The notes beneath the pieces were generated by a model, which was given only the letters and a program-made list of their open reading frames with translations, did not search any database and was not told the DNA's origin. From Procambarus clarkii (lineage: Eukaryota; Arthropoda; Malacostraca; Decapoda; Cambaridae), in contig NC_091216.1 in assembly GCF_040958095.1 (NCBI RefSeq), positions 5,666,688 through 5,730,687 of the forward strand: a stretch of 64,000 nt of DNA, given 5' to 3'. Position 1 is the stretch's first letter, and each line of letters begins with the position of its first letter. Positions 20,106 to 29,945 of this stretch are shown here, in pieces. Made by a program: the position numbers and the translations under genes.

Positions 20106-23100
20106 CCTCCCCACCAAAAAGAATTTGGTTTGGGGTTCTATAAAAAACACAAACCAAATTAGCAGGGCGACACAACTCCAAATGGACTTACATGCTTTAT
20201 GATCTGGAATAGCGAGGCTGTCTCGTCCACAGAACTGTCCTACTGGGCAATTCCGGCACAACGGGAACTTTAAAATTGAAGGCAAGGTCCTGCCTGGTGT
20301 AATCTTCCACATCTTCACCGTCTCCACCGAGATGTCAAGCAGGGGCATAACCTCACACCTCTCGAGTAAGGATCGGTGTAGACACGATCTGGGGTGACTC
20401 GACACTTCCTTATGTCGTGGCACCGATGATGGCTGACCACAGACGGCATTTCTGGTGCCAGTCCGATGGTCCTTCAGGGAGACAGGAACCTGGAATACAG
20501 GGGTCTGATAATTCAGAGTGATAGCGACCGCGAGTAAAACAGTACTTACAGCATACTCTACTAGGTCCACACCTAGTCCCAACGGGGCTGTTCGTACGTC
20601 GCAGGTGGCATTCGCTCTGCCACCGTCAGGTCGACCAACGTTCCACATAACGCTGCATTGAGGCTCAGCAGTCACGCGGGGGGTGTCAACCTGTCGGAAA
20701 CAGTCACTCACATTATCATTTGTCGTACCTCCTGTATCAACCATTACCTTCCAGGTCCCTCCTTCAACTGCAACACCTGCAGTACAAATCTCTAATCCCA
20801 GGGACCTCTTCTCGATGTTCACGGGAGCCATCATCCGTCGGGTCGTCCACCGGTCCTCACTGAGAGCACAAACGAGAATCAAACAAAATATCGCTAAGAA
20901 ACATTTGGTTACCTGAGGAATAAGCTTCCTGAGCCTGTCATGTCCATAACCGGCTATATCCACTAGCCTGGTTTGGACCAAAGAGGGCACTAGACCTTTT
21001 GAACACACCTCACATACCTCTGACGTCTGGGGAATCTCTGGCTGGTCCACTACACGCTGTAACTTGCCATACCGCAAGCACACCTCAGCCTTCGCTCCAG
21101 CCTCGTTGGTATCCGTGGGTGTCTGCACACAAGGCCTCTCTTCTAGCTCAGGTACTTCTGCCATTGAAACCTCATGTTCCTTGTCAAGAGAAGAATCAGG
21201 AGATACTGCTAGATAACTGTCGATCTCAATCTGTAGGCGAGAGGACAAATTAAACATAGTTACATCCGGGTCTGTCTTTACTTGGACATTACCACGGCCC
21301 GTCGTTACCTCAGACCTTGATGTTCTGGCTGACTCGTCCGCTATCTTGGGATGATTGGTGCTCCAATCGGTCACCAGGTCGTTGGCTAGTACCACGTCAA
21401 TCCCAGCCACAGGGAGGGTATCGACTACTGCCAACTCACAGGTGCCGCTGAAGTAAGGCGAGTTGAGATGTACTGGCACTAAGGGGGCGATATACTGCGT
21501 TCTCGGAAACCCAACCAGGATAACCTCTGGTCTCCCATCCACACTTACTCCCTCGGGTAACGAGCTCTTCACGATCAGGGACTGGGCTGCTCCACTATCT
21601 CTGAGCACTACAATTGATCTACCAGTATGATCACTCGTTACATACCCGGTTGAAGTGTGAGGGGCCAACAAACTTGGTCCTTCCTGCGTCGTCGTAGACT
21701 GGTTTCCTACTGGTGGTGTAACACAGCTCATCAACATCACCTCCCTTCGTGCACTGCCACCTCTTCTACCTCGGCACCTAGCAGCTATGTGCCCCTTCTG
21801 CCCACAAGTCCAGCACACCATGTTCCTCCTCGGACTACGGTGTTTCGGACTACTAGGACTTGTTCTTCGAGGGCTACTTGGGGGAGTCTTCATAGCACTT
21901 GGTGGGACGGGTCTTTCTTCTTCGTCGTGAGGTCTGTCAAACCGGCGCTGGTAATTCCTCGGGACGTACTTAGCAGACGGCCTATGAGTCAGGATATACT
22001 CTTCAGCCATGGTGGCTGCTGCACTCAAGGTCTCCACCTGCTGCTCTTCTAAGTATGTCTTGAGGTCTCCAGACAAACAATCCTTGAAGTCTTCGAGCAG
22101 AATCAGCTGTTCGAGGTCTTCCCTGGTCTCCACCTTCCGAGAGGCACACCATTCCTGGAAAAGTCGCTCCTTGATCGTGGCGAATTCGGTAAAAGTGTGC
22201 TCTGAGGTCTTCTTCAGGTTTCTAAACTTCTGCCTGTAAGCCTCAGGTACCAATTGGTACGCCATGAGCACAACTTTCTTCACCTTGTCATAATCGCTGG
22301 AGTCGTCAAGGGATAACGTAGAGTAGGCGATTTGGGCCTTCCCAGTCAAGACTGACTGTATCATGATGGCCCAATTCTCCCTTGGCCACTCCAAAGAGGC
22401 AGCGACTTTCTCGAAGGCTGCAAAGAATTTTGACACTTCCTTCTCATGGAATTTGGGGACCATTTTGATGTTTCTTACCGGATCGAAACCACTGGTGTCC
22501 GTCGTTTGCCTCCGACCACCGCCTAATCGCAAAACTTCTAGTTCATGTTGTCTCTCTCTTTCCTCTTTGTCTCGTTCTCGTTCTTCTCTTTCTCGTCTCT
22601 CTTCTCTTTCTCGTTCTTCTCTTTCTCGTTTCTCTTCTCTTTCTCGTTCTTCTCTTTCTCGTCTCTCTTCTCTTTCTCGTTCTTCTCTTCTTTCTTCTCT
22701 TTCTCTCTCTTCTCTTTCTCGTTCTTCTCTTTCTCGTTTCTCTTCTCTTTCTCGTTCTTCTCTTCTTTCTTCTCTTTCTCTCTCTTCTCTCTCTCGTTTC
22801 TCTTCTCTTTCTAATTCTAAATGCCTCATCGCCAATTCTTTTTCTTTCATCTCCATTTCTTTATCTTGTCTCTCTCGTTCCATTTCTAATTTCTTCCATT
22901 CTATTTCTCGATTGATTTCCAAGGCACGCATCTTGACAGTTAGGAAGCTGATATTAAGCTCACCTGCATCACTGTCAATGTCACTGCCCTTATCTTCCTT
23001 TTCCGTGGAAGCTATTTCCTCACCTTCCCTTGTACTAGGAGTCTCGCTTCCCTGTTTCTCTTCTGCCTTCAGGTGCCGGTGAACCTTGGACAAGATCTCC

Positions 23101-23255
23101 ACACGGGAATCACTGGCACGGATCTTGATCTCCAGGTAGGCGCTCACTAGTACAAGTTCCGGTTTGCTCAGATACTTTAATCTGGCAAGACAATCTTCCC
23201 TGTTCAGAAAAGCCTGAACCTCGTCCAGATCGTCAATGGTAGCTTTGTCTGCCAT
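19857..23255 (-). CDS. Gag-protease polyprotein with hydrophobic C-terminal region, no RT
   Basis: About 1132 codons from ATG 23255 (MADKATIDDLDEV), with the same start as the decayed copy at 4553. Order by approximate residue: N-terminal domain 1-100; Arg/Glu coiled coil 110-280 (ERERE repeats); SCAN/Gypsy-type capsid 290-430 (KFFAAFEKVAASLEWPRE); CCHC knuckle CWTCGQKGHIAARC near 475; retropepsin-like motif LRDSGAAQSLIV near 552, with GIDVVLANDL near 640. An acidic linker follows, then hydrophobic stretches near 780 (CFLAIFCLILVCAL), 900 (VSTVLLAVAITL) and 1035 (ALLIWFVFFI). KVMVDTGGTTND near 830 resembles a second aspartic-protease motif. The ORF crosses the purine tract and ends inside the 3' LTR. 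It would form particles and process them, but it cannot copy itself. Confidence 0.88.
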   Translation of the reverse strand: MADKATIDDLDEVQAFLNREDCLARLKYLSKPELVLVSAYLEIKIRASDSRVEILSKVHRHLKAEEKQGSETPSTREGEEIASTEKEDKGSDIDSDAGELNISFLTVKMRALEINREIEWKKLEMERERQDKEMEMKEKELAMRHLELEREEKREREEREREERREEREREEKREREEREREEREREERREEREREERREREEREREEKREREEREREERREREERERDKEERERQHELEVLRLGGGRRQTTDTSGFDPVRNIKMVPKFHEKEVSKFFAAFEKVAASLEWPRENWAIMIQSVLTGKAQIAYSTLSLDDSSDYDKVKKVVLMAYQLVPEAYRQKFRNLKKTSEHTFTEFATIKERLFQEWCASRKVETREDLEQLILLEDFKDCLSGDLKTYLEEQQVETLSAAATMAEEYILTHRPSAKYVPRNYQRRFDRPHDEEERPVPPSAMKTPPSSPRRTSPSSPKHRSPRRNMVCWTCGQKGHIAARCRGRRGGSARREVMLMSCVTPPVGNQSTTTQEGPSLLAPHTSTGYVTSDHTGRSIVVLRDSGAAQSLIVKSSLPEGVSVDGRPEVILVGFPRTQYIAPLVPVHLNSPYFSGTCELAVVDTLPVAGIDVVLANDLVTDWSTNHPKIADESARTSRSEVTTGRGNVQVKTDPDVTMFNLSSRLQIEIDSYLAVSPDSSLDKEHEVSMAEVPELEERPCVQTPTDTNEAGAKAEVCLRYGKLQRVVDQPEIPQTSEVCEVCSKGLVPSLVQTRLVDIAGYGHDRLRKLIPQVTKCFLAIFCLILVCALSEDRWTTRRMMAPVNIEKRSLGLEICTAGVAVEGGTWKVMVDTGGTTNDNVSDCFRQVDTPRVTAEPQCSVMWNVGRPDGGRANATCDVRTAPLGLGVDLVEYAVSTVLLAVAITLNYQTPVFQVPVSLKDHRTGTRNAVCGQPSSVPRHKEVSSHPRSCLHRSLLERCEVMPLLDISVETVKMWKITPGRTLPSILKFPLCRNCPVGQFCGRDSLAIPDHKACKSIWSCVALLIWFVFFIEPQTKFFLVGRCYEPGSSVQAGSSDKHAICGSAPETPSKRTTTPSEDSVYWPRGPVSSLVQRSTPPLLTSGEVVLRRQRHLGSGYVGRLYLSL
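20106..20115 (-). other. Polypurine tract
   Basis: On the coding strand GGTGGGGAGG lies directly against the start of the 3' LTR. This is the expected position for the plus-strand primer of an LTR retrotransposon. It is also part of the open reading frame. Confidence 0.8.
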
Positions 23256-23279
23256 TGTCACAGGTGGAACACTTAGCAC

Positions 23280-23640
23280 TTAACACTGCTTACACGTTAG
23301 CACTTAACACACCGAGCACTGTTCTACGCCAATATTGCACTTTATCGCACCAAACACTGCACTTGCCAATATTGCACGTAATCACTTCGGGCACCACACT
23401 ACCCAATATTGCACTGAGTCCAAGTGAACACTTAGCTCTACAATATTGCACTGAGTCCAAGCGAACACTTCGCTCTACAATATTACACTAAATCACTGAG
23501 CACCGCACTAGTCAATATTGCACTTAATCGCTTAATCACAGCGAGCACCGCACTGCACAATATCGCGCTTAGTCACTCTGAGCACCGCACAGGACGTATA
23601 ACGTCACAATCGTCACACAGGGGGAATTATATACAGGGAT
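23280..23640 (-). repeat. Leader repeats between the 5' LTR and gag
   Basis: The untranslated leader holds six or more copies of CAATATTGCAC or close variants (plus-strand reading), spaced about 40-60 bases apart with GAGCACCGCAC-like partners. The decayed copy has a shorter counterpart at 4440-4530 (GTGCGGTGCTC...). They could form RNA stems, since AATATT is self-complementary. A packaging role is only a guess. Confidence 0.65.
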
Positions 23641-23685
23641 TACGCCACTTCACCACCCCTGTCAAACATACTTAACAAGGGGACG

Positions 23686-23704
23686 GATCCCGCTGGGGAT
23701 GCCA
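23686..23704 (-). other. Candidate primer-binding site
   Basis: On the coding strand TGGCATCCCCAGCGGGATC begins four bases inside the 5' LTR. It matches the decayed copy at 4333 exactly. The tRNA was not identified. Confidence 0.65.
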
Positions 23705-23708
23705 ATTA

Positions 23709-24724
23709 TGTTACGGCCCTCTCGGGACGCAACGGGGTTCTTACTCTGATGTAGTTAGAGGAAGATATATATCCGACCCCAAGCCAGTAGAGGCTTTCAA
23801 GGGATGCGATCCATGACGCAAGTAACTTAAAGGGAGTAGGGAAAGAAAGCTAAGAACTTAATATAATATAATGTTCACCTTCACCATTTAAATATATATA
23901 ATAAAAGAGTACACAAGGGGGAGGGGTATTAACACTTTACAAGGGGATCAACACTGTAGTCTTCTGCTGGAGACTATGGATCCTCGAAGCTAGGTGCTGA
24001 GTCCGCGGTGCTTTCTTCGTGGCCTCGAGACGTGTCCTCTGAGAACGCCGAGTCTACCCTGGCCACAGGTCCACTGGGGGCACCGTCGTGGAGGCCGTCA
24101 ACCACACGTCCAGCAGGTCTGCCGGCAGGTACTGAGCCACCAAGGCTGGTACGGCCACTCCACGAACGATAAAAGGGGTACGCCCTAGACAGGAGTCTCG
24201 TGTGATATCACCAATCACCCTCCTGTCCTCAATACCCCAGTGGATTATCGTCTCCAACCGTCGGTCCCGGGTAAATCCTTCCACTGCCACTCCACTGGCA
24301 GGCTTAACACACCACAGTGTTCTTCCGGGGGGGCGACGTCACGACAGCTGCAGCAAACTTCACTGTATGGAGACTGGCTGCCTCGGGTAGACTGACTCCA
24401 CCTTCAACACAGTGGTCCCAGGTCGGCTCTGTAAGCAGACACGTCATTAATAACCGGGACACTAATACACCACACTCACAGGCTCAGATACAAACGTCCG
24501 ACATATCCACTCCCTAGATGGCGCTGTCGTCGGAGCACCACCTCACCAGAGGTCAGGAGCGGCGGTGTTGAGCGCTGAACCAGACTGGAAACTGGTCCTC
24601 GAGGCCAGTACACGCTGTCCTCACTAGGTGTCGTCGTTCGCTTGGAGGGGGTTTCGGGAGCTGACCCACAGATGGCGTGTTTGTCACTGCTCCCGGCCTG
24701 GACGCTGGATCCGGGTTCGTAACA
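23709..24724 (-). repeat. 5' LTR (right copy)
   Basis: 1016 bp, identical by eye to the left LTR except for a 16-bp deletion at about 24066. The deletion removed one of two CACAGGTC repeats and the bases between them, a typical microhomology deletion. Confidence 0.94.
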
Positions 24725-24729
24725 GAAAT

Positions 24730-25027
24730 ATGAGAACATATAAGAATAAACGTAACTGCAAAAGACCTATTGGCCCATATGAGATAGTTCCTATTTATAA
24801 CCAAATCTCATATTTATGTCTAACCTACGCTTGAAACTATTCCTACTGCTATTAAATAACTGCCCAAAATGCTATGAGTTCTAGTGGCTTTACAAAAATG
24901 GTTAATCATCATTCCTATGTATACTCTCTTAATCTCCAATATGTTCTTTCTTGAATATAATAAATAAATTAATAAATAAATTACGTTATGTGGTTATTAG
25001 TTCCACAAATCAACACTGAAGCACACA
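24730..25027 (-). mobile_element. Diverged CR1-like LINE 3' end
   Basis: CGTAACTGCAAAAGACCTAT and CCTACGCTTGAAACTATTCC match the reversed 3' end of the LINE family with about 20 percent differences. The match resumes at GTTCCACAAATCAACACTG (25000) and continues beyond the SINE at 25296. The middle has extra AT-rich sequence (AATAAATTAATAAATAAATT). Confidence 0.72.
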
Positions 25028-25295
25028 GTCTCTGTGGTGTAGTGGTAAGACATTCACCTGGCGTTCCACGAGCGCTTTGTCATGGGTTCGTATCCTGACC
25101 GGGGAGGATACACTGGGCGCAAATCCTTAACTGTAGCCTCTGTTCAACTCACCAGTAAAATGGGTACTTGGTTGTAAAAACGATTCTTCATGGGGGGGGG
25201 GGGGATCGTATTCCAGGGACTTGCCCAAAACACTACGCGTACTAGTGGCTGTACAAGAATGTAACAACTCTTGTATGTATCTATCTAAAAAACAG
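25028..25295 (+). mobile_element. tRNA-derived SINE
   Basis: The tRNA-like head has a box A match (TGGTGTAGTGG) and a box B match (GGTTCGTATCC) about 40 bases apart, as in RNA polymerase III promoters. A non-tRNA body with a (G)12 run follows. It sits inside a reversed LINE copy whose sequence resumes at 25296 with AACCAGTATTTACCCATATC. Confidence 0.75.
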
Positions 25296-25535
25296 TCATC
25301 AAACCAGTATTTACCCATATCTTTCCAACCTACCTTCCTAAGAGAAGCTGCCGCGTATGGGCTAATAGGCCTTCTGCAGTTATATTGATTCTATGTGTTC
25401 TTATGTATGCCATGTAATTACCATAATAACATATGAATGATGGTAACTGCAGAAGGCCTATTGGCCCATACGAGGCAGCTTTTATTTATATACACCCAAA
25501 CTCATTCACATAAATGTCCCTGTGCTATGAATGAT
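25296..25535 (-). mobile_element. CR1-like LINE fragments after the SINE
   Basis: AACCAGTATTTACCCATATC continues the reversed LINE. A plus-strand 3' end (GCCTTCTGCAGTTATATTG, near 25370) follows, then another reversed 3' end (GTAACTGCAGAAGGCCTATT, 25442). At least two tiny 3' fragments are present in opposite orientation. Confidence 0.7.
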
Positions 25536-25544
25536 ATTCTTGAT

Positions 25545-26275
25545 TACTGTAAGAATCCTTATTGATTATGCTGCACCTGTCATTTCTTGTTTTTGTAAAG
25601 GTAGGATGGGCAAGTTGGAGAAGGTTCAAAATGAAGCCATGAGAATAATCTTATGATGTCCAAGAAATGTTTTGATTAAGATAATGAGGATGGAATTGAA
25701 TCTGAAGCGTAGTGGGGATAGAATTTTAGAGATAAATGTAGCCTCTGGCATTAGATTAAGATATTTATTACTAACGCTTCGATAAATAAATCCCAGTGTC
25801 CAATCGTGGGTAAATGTGGTAAAAATGCCTGCTTCTTTATTGACAGTAGAGGAACGTTAAAGACTTTAAATAGCAGACGACCAGTTTACCAGAATATTGT
25901 AATAAGAGTGTTGAGAGAATATTAAGAAATTAGAAAAAACTGGGTATAAAGCAAGATTCACATGGATCCCTTCACATGTTGGAATACCGTTGAATGAGGT
26001 AATTGATGAGATAACGATGAGAGCCACAGAAAAAAACTCTTGTTGATGTTGTATGTCAGATACCCTTGAAACAAATAAAAACAAGATTCAAGATGATCCA
26101 AGAGAGTGAAGAAATGGTAAAGAGAATGACAATGGTGGACAGTAGTAACACACTTAAGAATTATTCAATAATACATACAAATTCGTCCTTCACCTATGGT
26201 AGAGGAAAGTCTACTTGGAAGGATTCAATTTACATAAGATTAACATTGCAGGTAATATAGTAAGCACAGCATATA
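25545..26275 (+). pseudogene. Decayed LINE with RNase H (Jockey/I-like), 3' part
   Basis: Plus-strand frames give IDYAAPVISCF, then LEKVQNEAMRIIL (the post-RT region). They then give FFIDSRGTLKTLNSRRPVYQ and WIPSHVGIP, an RNase H signature near 25840-25990. Frames break repeatedly. Unlike the CR1-like elements in this window, this family carries RNase H. Homology ends at STWKDSIYIRL (26220), where an inverted copy follows. Confidence 0.7.
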
Positions 26276-26279
26276 TGTG

Positions 26280-26650
26280 TTACACTCTTAGGGCAAAATT
26301 TTTGTAGCTCCTAAGTATACTGTCTTTCATACCATTATCACACATCCAAACATTCTGATGTGGTACACTACTAATTTCCTTATTTATATAGTTATCAATA
26401 AGTTGACACTCTAATACATCATGTTCTAAGGTGTTAGCGTGCAGCATACTGCATAATTTATACTCCTTAACTTTTTCACTGACATCAACACCGTGTTGCC
26501 AAATATATGTGTATCCTAATCTTAATCTCATGTAAATTTAATCCTTCCAAGTAGACTTTCCTCTACCATAGGTAAAGGACGAATTTGTATGTATTATTGA
26601 ATAATTCTTAAGTGTGTTACTACTGTCCACCATTTCCTCTCTACTTCAAG
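26280..26650 (-). pseudogene. Inverted C-terminal piece of the RNase H LINE
   Basis: Minus strand: LRLGYTYIWQHGVDV, CSMLHANTLEHDVLECQLID. This is the Cys/His C-terminal domain found after RNase H in Jockey-like elements (LGY.YLW...C..C...TLEH.VL.C). The first bases of the minus copy (near 26540-26640) are the reverse complement of 26130-26235, so the two form an inverted repeat. Confidence 0.72.
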
Positions 26651-26699
26651 TCCTGCAAGGGGCGCACAAATTTAGTGAGTACAAATACACAAATCACAG

Positions 26700-27150
26700 T
26701 ACAAGAATCCCATTTAACATTGCAGGTTAATATAGTAAGCACAGCATATGTGTGTTACACTCTTGGGGCAAAATTCTTGTAGCTCCTAAGTATACTGTCT
26801 TTCATACCATTATCACACATCCAAATATTCTGATGTGGTACAGTACTTATTTCCTTATTTACATAGTTATCAATATGTTGACACTCTAATACATCATGCT
26901 CTATGGTGTCAGCGTGCGGCATACTACATAATTTATACTCCTTATCTATTTCACTGACATCAACACTGTGTTGCCAAATATATGTGTATCCTAATCTTAA
27001 ATGTGATTCTTGTACTGTGATTTGTGTATGTGTACTCACTAAATTTGTGCGCCCCTTGAGGGACTAGAAGTAGAGGGGGGTAGAATTAGCCTAAGTTACT
27101 ATATCCTTTTCAGATATATTTTTTCTTGTCTCAATAAACATATTTGAGTT
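26700..27150 (-). pseudogene. Second C-terminal piece of the RNase H LINE
   Basis: A near duplicate of 26255-26530, in the same orientation, about 475 bases away: LRLGYTYIWQHSVDV, CSMPHADTIEHDVLECQ. It is open from 27039 to 26755. Its flank carries CAATAAACATATTTGAGTTT (near 27130). Confidence 0.72.
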
Positions 27151-27440
27151 TGAACTTGAATAGGAGCTGCCTCATATGGCTGCGTCCAGTTACCTTCCTT
27201 ATTCTGTTCTTAAACTAACAATATCTAGATCATAATTTGTTACTCAATCGTCATTACCTAGCCTAAAATTTTTACATTTGTCATTATTAAACTTCGTCTG
27301 CCAATCTTCTGACCATTTCAAACCCCCTATTTAGGGTTTTGAAAATGTCCTTAAACACCTTTCATCTCAAGGTGTAGTGAGTCTATTTCAGTGTTTAATA
27401 TCCCGATTTTTGTATCATCTGTAAATTTGCAAATTTAAAT
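27150..27440 (-). mobile_element. Old CR1-like LINE RT fragment
   Basis: AATCGTCATTACCTAGCC, CTGCCAATCTTCTGACCATT and TTTTTGTATCATCTGTAAAT are the reverse complements of the LINE blocks encoding RLGNDD, WSKDWQ and KFADDTKIG, with about 20 percent divergence and indels. Confidence 0.75.
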
Positions 27441-27957
27441 ATCAATATTGTGTAACTATACTGTACAATATTGTGTAATAAATATTACAATATTGTGTAA
27501 CTCTCTAGTTTTGTAGAGGTCCGGCCAATGACTTTGACTAATTGGTCATTGTATCGTATTTTTCATAATATATAAGGGTATGACAATGCAATTATATTAT
27601 TGTGTGCAAACAAGTTGGTAATTTCATGTAACCTAAAAATAGTCAAATAAAGGAAAAGAATAATTAAATAATTGTTTTAGTAAATTGTCACACATTCATC
27701 AAATCCGAAAACACAGTTTTGAGCATCATTACAACCTCTTGAAAGATGCTTTCAAACTTAAGTATATATTTTCTCATGATAACACTGTGTTACACAATAG
27801 ATTAGTTTTTGGATTCACATATTTAAAGGTTACATCTGACAGAATATGTTAGATGGTGTAGTGCTGGAAGATGGTGGCGTATTGGTGAGATTGTTGGTGG
27901 TTTATGGTGACGGTTTGGTCAGGTCTCTTTGTTTCTGTGTATAGTACCAGGCGTCTA
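27441..27957. other. No gene recognised; AT-rich
   Basis: AT-rich sequence with CAATATTGTGTAA repeated three times near 27440-27505. No supportable ORF. Confidence 0.5.
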
Positions 27958-28943
27958 GGGGGTGGCAGCTGGGGTGAGTAGAGGAGGGCAGCTGGGGTGA
28001 GTAGAGGAGGGTAGCTGGAGTGAGTAGAGGAGGGCAGCTGGGGTGAGTAGAGGAGGGCAGCTGGGGTGAGAAGAGGAGAGCAGCTGGGGTGAGTAGAGGA
28101 AGGCAGCTGGGGTGAGTAGAGGAGGGCAGCTGGGATGAGAAGAGGAGAGCAGCTGGGGTGAGTAGAGGAGGGCAGCTGGAGTGAGTAGAGGGCAGCTGGA
28201 GTGAGTAGAGGAGGGCAGCTGGGGTGAGTAGAGGAGGGCAGCTGGGGTGAGAAGAGGAGAGCAGCTGGGGTGAGTAGAGGAAGGCAGCTGGGGTGAGTAG
28301 AGGAGGGCAGCTGGAATGAGAAGAGGAGAGCAGCTGGGGTGAGTAGAGGAGGGCAGCTGGAGTGAGTAGAGGAGGGCAGCTGGAGTAGAGGAGGGCAGCT
28401 GGGGTGAGTAGAGGAGGGCAGCTGGGGTGAGAAGAGGAGAGCAGCTGGGGTGAGTAGAGGAAGGCAGCTGGGGTGAGTAGAGGGCAGCTGGGGTGAGTAG
28501 AGGAGGGCAGCTGGGGTGAGTAGAGGAGGGCAGCTGGGGTGAGAAGAGGAGAGCAGCTGGGGTGAATAGAGGAAGGCAGCTGGGGTGAGTAGAGGAGGGC
28601 AGCTGGGGTGAGTAAAGGAGGGCAGCTGGGGTGAGTAGAGGAAGGCAGCTGGGGTGAGTAGAGGATGGCAGCTGGGGTGAGTTGAGGAGGGCAGCTGGGA
28701 TGAGAAGAGGAGAGCAGCTGGGGTGAGTAGAGGAGGGCAGCTGGGGTGAGAAGAGGAGAGCAGCTGGGGTGAGTAGAGGAAGGCAGCTGGGGTGAGTAGA
28801 GGAGGGCAGCTGGGGTGAGTAGAGGAGGGCAGCTGGGGTGAGAAGAGGAGGGCAGCTGGCGTGAGAAGAGGAGGGCAGCTGGGGTGAGAAGAGGAGGGCA
28901 GCTGGGGTGAGTAGAGGAAGGCAGCTGGGGTGAGTAGAGGAGG
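27958..28943. repeat. 23-bp minisatellite, left part
   Basis: About 43 copies of a 23-bp unit, GGCAGCTGGGGTGAGTAGAG plus GAG, with variants GAGTAGAGG/GAGAAGAGG and GAGAGC/GAGGGC. Variants recur in runs, suggesting multi-unit duplication. Long open frames over it (SSHPSCPPLLTPAA) reflect the repeat and are not genes. Confidence 0.95.
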
Positions 28944-29945
28944 TGTTACGGCCTTCTCGGGACGCAACGGGGTTCTAACTCTGATGTTGTTAGAGGAAGA
29001 TATATATCCGTTCCCAAGCCAGTAGTGGCTATCAAGGGATGTGATCCGTGATGCAAGGAACTTAAAGGGGGAAGGGAAAGAACGTTAAGAACTTAAGATT
29101 ATAATTACCATCACCAAATAAATATATAAATTGAGTACACAGGGGGAGGGGTATTAACACTATACAAGGGGATTGTTCACACAATTGTCTTCTAACTGAA
29201 GACTCTGGATCCAGACGCTCGGTGCTGAGTCCTCGGGGCTTCTTCGTGGCCTCACAATGAAATCTCTGCGAAGTTGAGCCTACCCTGGCCACAGGTCAGC
29301 CAAAACACAGGTCCACTGGGGGCACCGCCGTGGAGGCCGTCAACCACACGTCCAGCTGGTCTGCTGGCAGGTTCCGGAACAGCAAGGCTGGTCAGGCCAC
29401 TCCACGAACGATATAAGGGGAACGCCCTGGACAGGAGCCTCGTGTGACACCGCAAGTCACTCTCCCGTCCTCAATACCCCAGTGGACGATCGTCTCCAAC
29501 AGTCGGTCCCGGGTAAACCTTTTACTGCCACTCCACTGGCAGGCTAACACACCACAGTGTTCTTCCGGGGGGGACGACTTCGCAACTGCTGCAGCAAAAC
29601 TCAAGGTAGACTGACTCAACTTCCATCACAGCAGTCCCAGGTTGGCTCTGTAAGCAGACACGTCATCAATAACTGGGACACACTAAAACACCTCACTTAC
29701 AGGCTCGGGTACAAACACCTGACGTATCCAGTCCATAGATGGCGCTGTCGTCGGAGCACCACCTCACCAGAGGTCAGGAGCGGCTGTGTTGCGAGCTGCA
29801 CAGGACTGGAAACTGGCCCTTGTGGCTGGTACACCTTGTCCTCACCAGGTGTCGTCGTCCGTTTGGCGGGGGTTTCGGGAGCTGACCCACAGATGGCGTG
29901 GTCGTTACTGCTCCGTGCTCGGACGCTGGATCCGGGTTCGTAACA
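28944..29945 (-). mobile_element. Solo LTR inserted in the 23-bp minisatellite
   Basis: 1002 bases, TGTTACGGCC to TTCGTAACA, closely similar along its length to the 19-24 kb LTRs and in the same orientation. It is flanked on both sides by GGAGG (28939-28943 and 29946-29950), a perfect 5-bp duplication formed from the minisatellite unit. Recombination between the LTRs of a complete insertion is the usual origin. Confidence 0.93.

Larger units (their letters stand above)
19074..24724 (-). mobile_element. Complete, recent, non-autonomous LTR retrotransposon
   Basis: A 5.65-kb element in minus orientation with two TG...CA LTRs, a primer-binding-like site, a single long gag-protease ORF, a purine tract and a GAAAT target duplication. 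The LTRs show no substitution that I noticed, only a 16-bp indel, so the insertion is recent. There is no reverse transcriptase, RNase H or integrase, so it must depend on enzymes from a related element. Family placement (Ty3/Gypsy-like, by the SCAN-type capsid) is an inference. Confidence 0.93.

Noticed and set aside
22363..23082. Plus-strand Ser-rich ORF opposite gag
   Set aside because: Antisense shadow of the Arg/Glu coiled-coil repeat in the gag ORF.
25028..25110. Functional tRNA gene
   Set aside because: Box A and B motifs are present, but the cloverleaf does not close convincingly and the unit continues into a SINE body.
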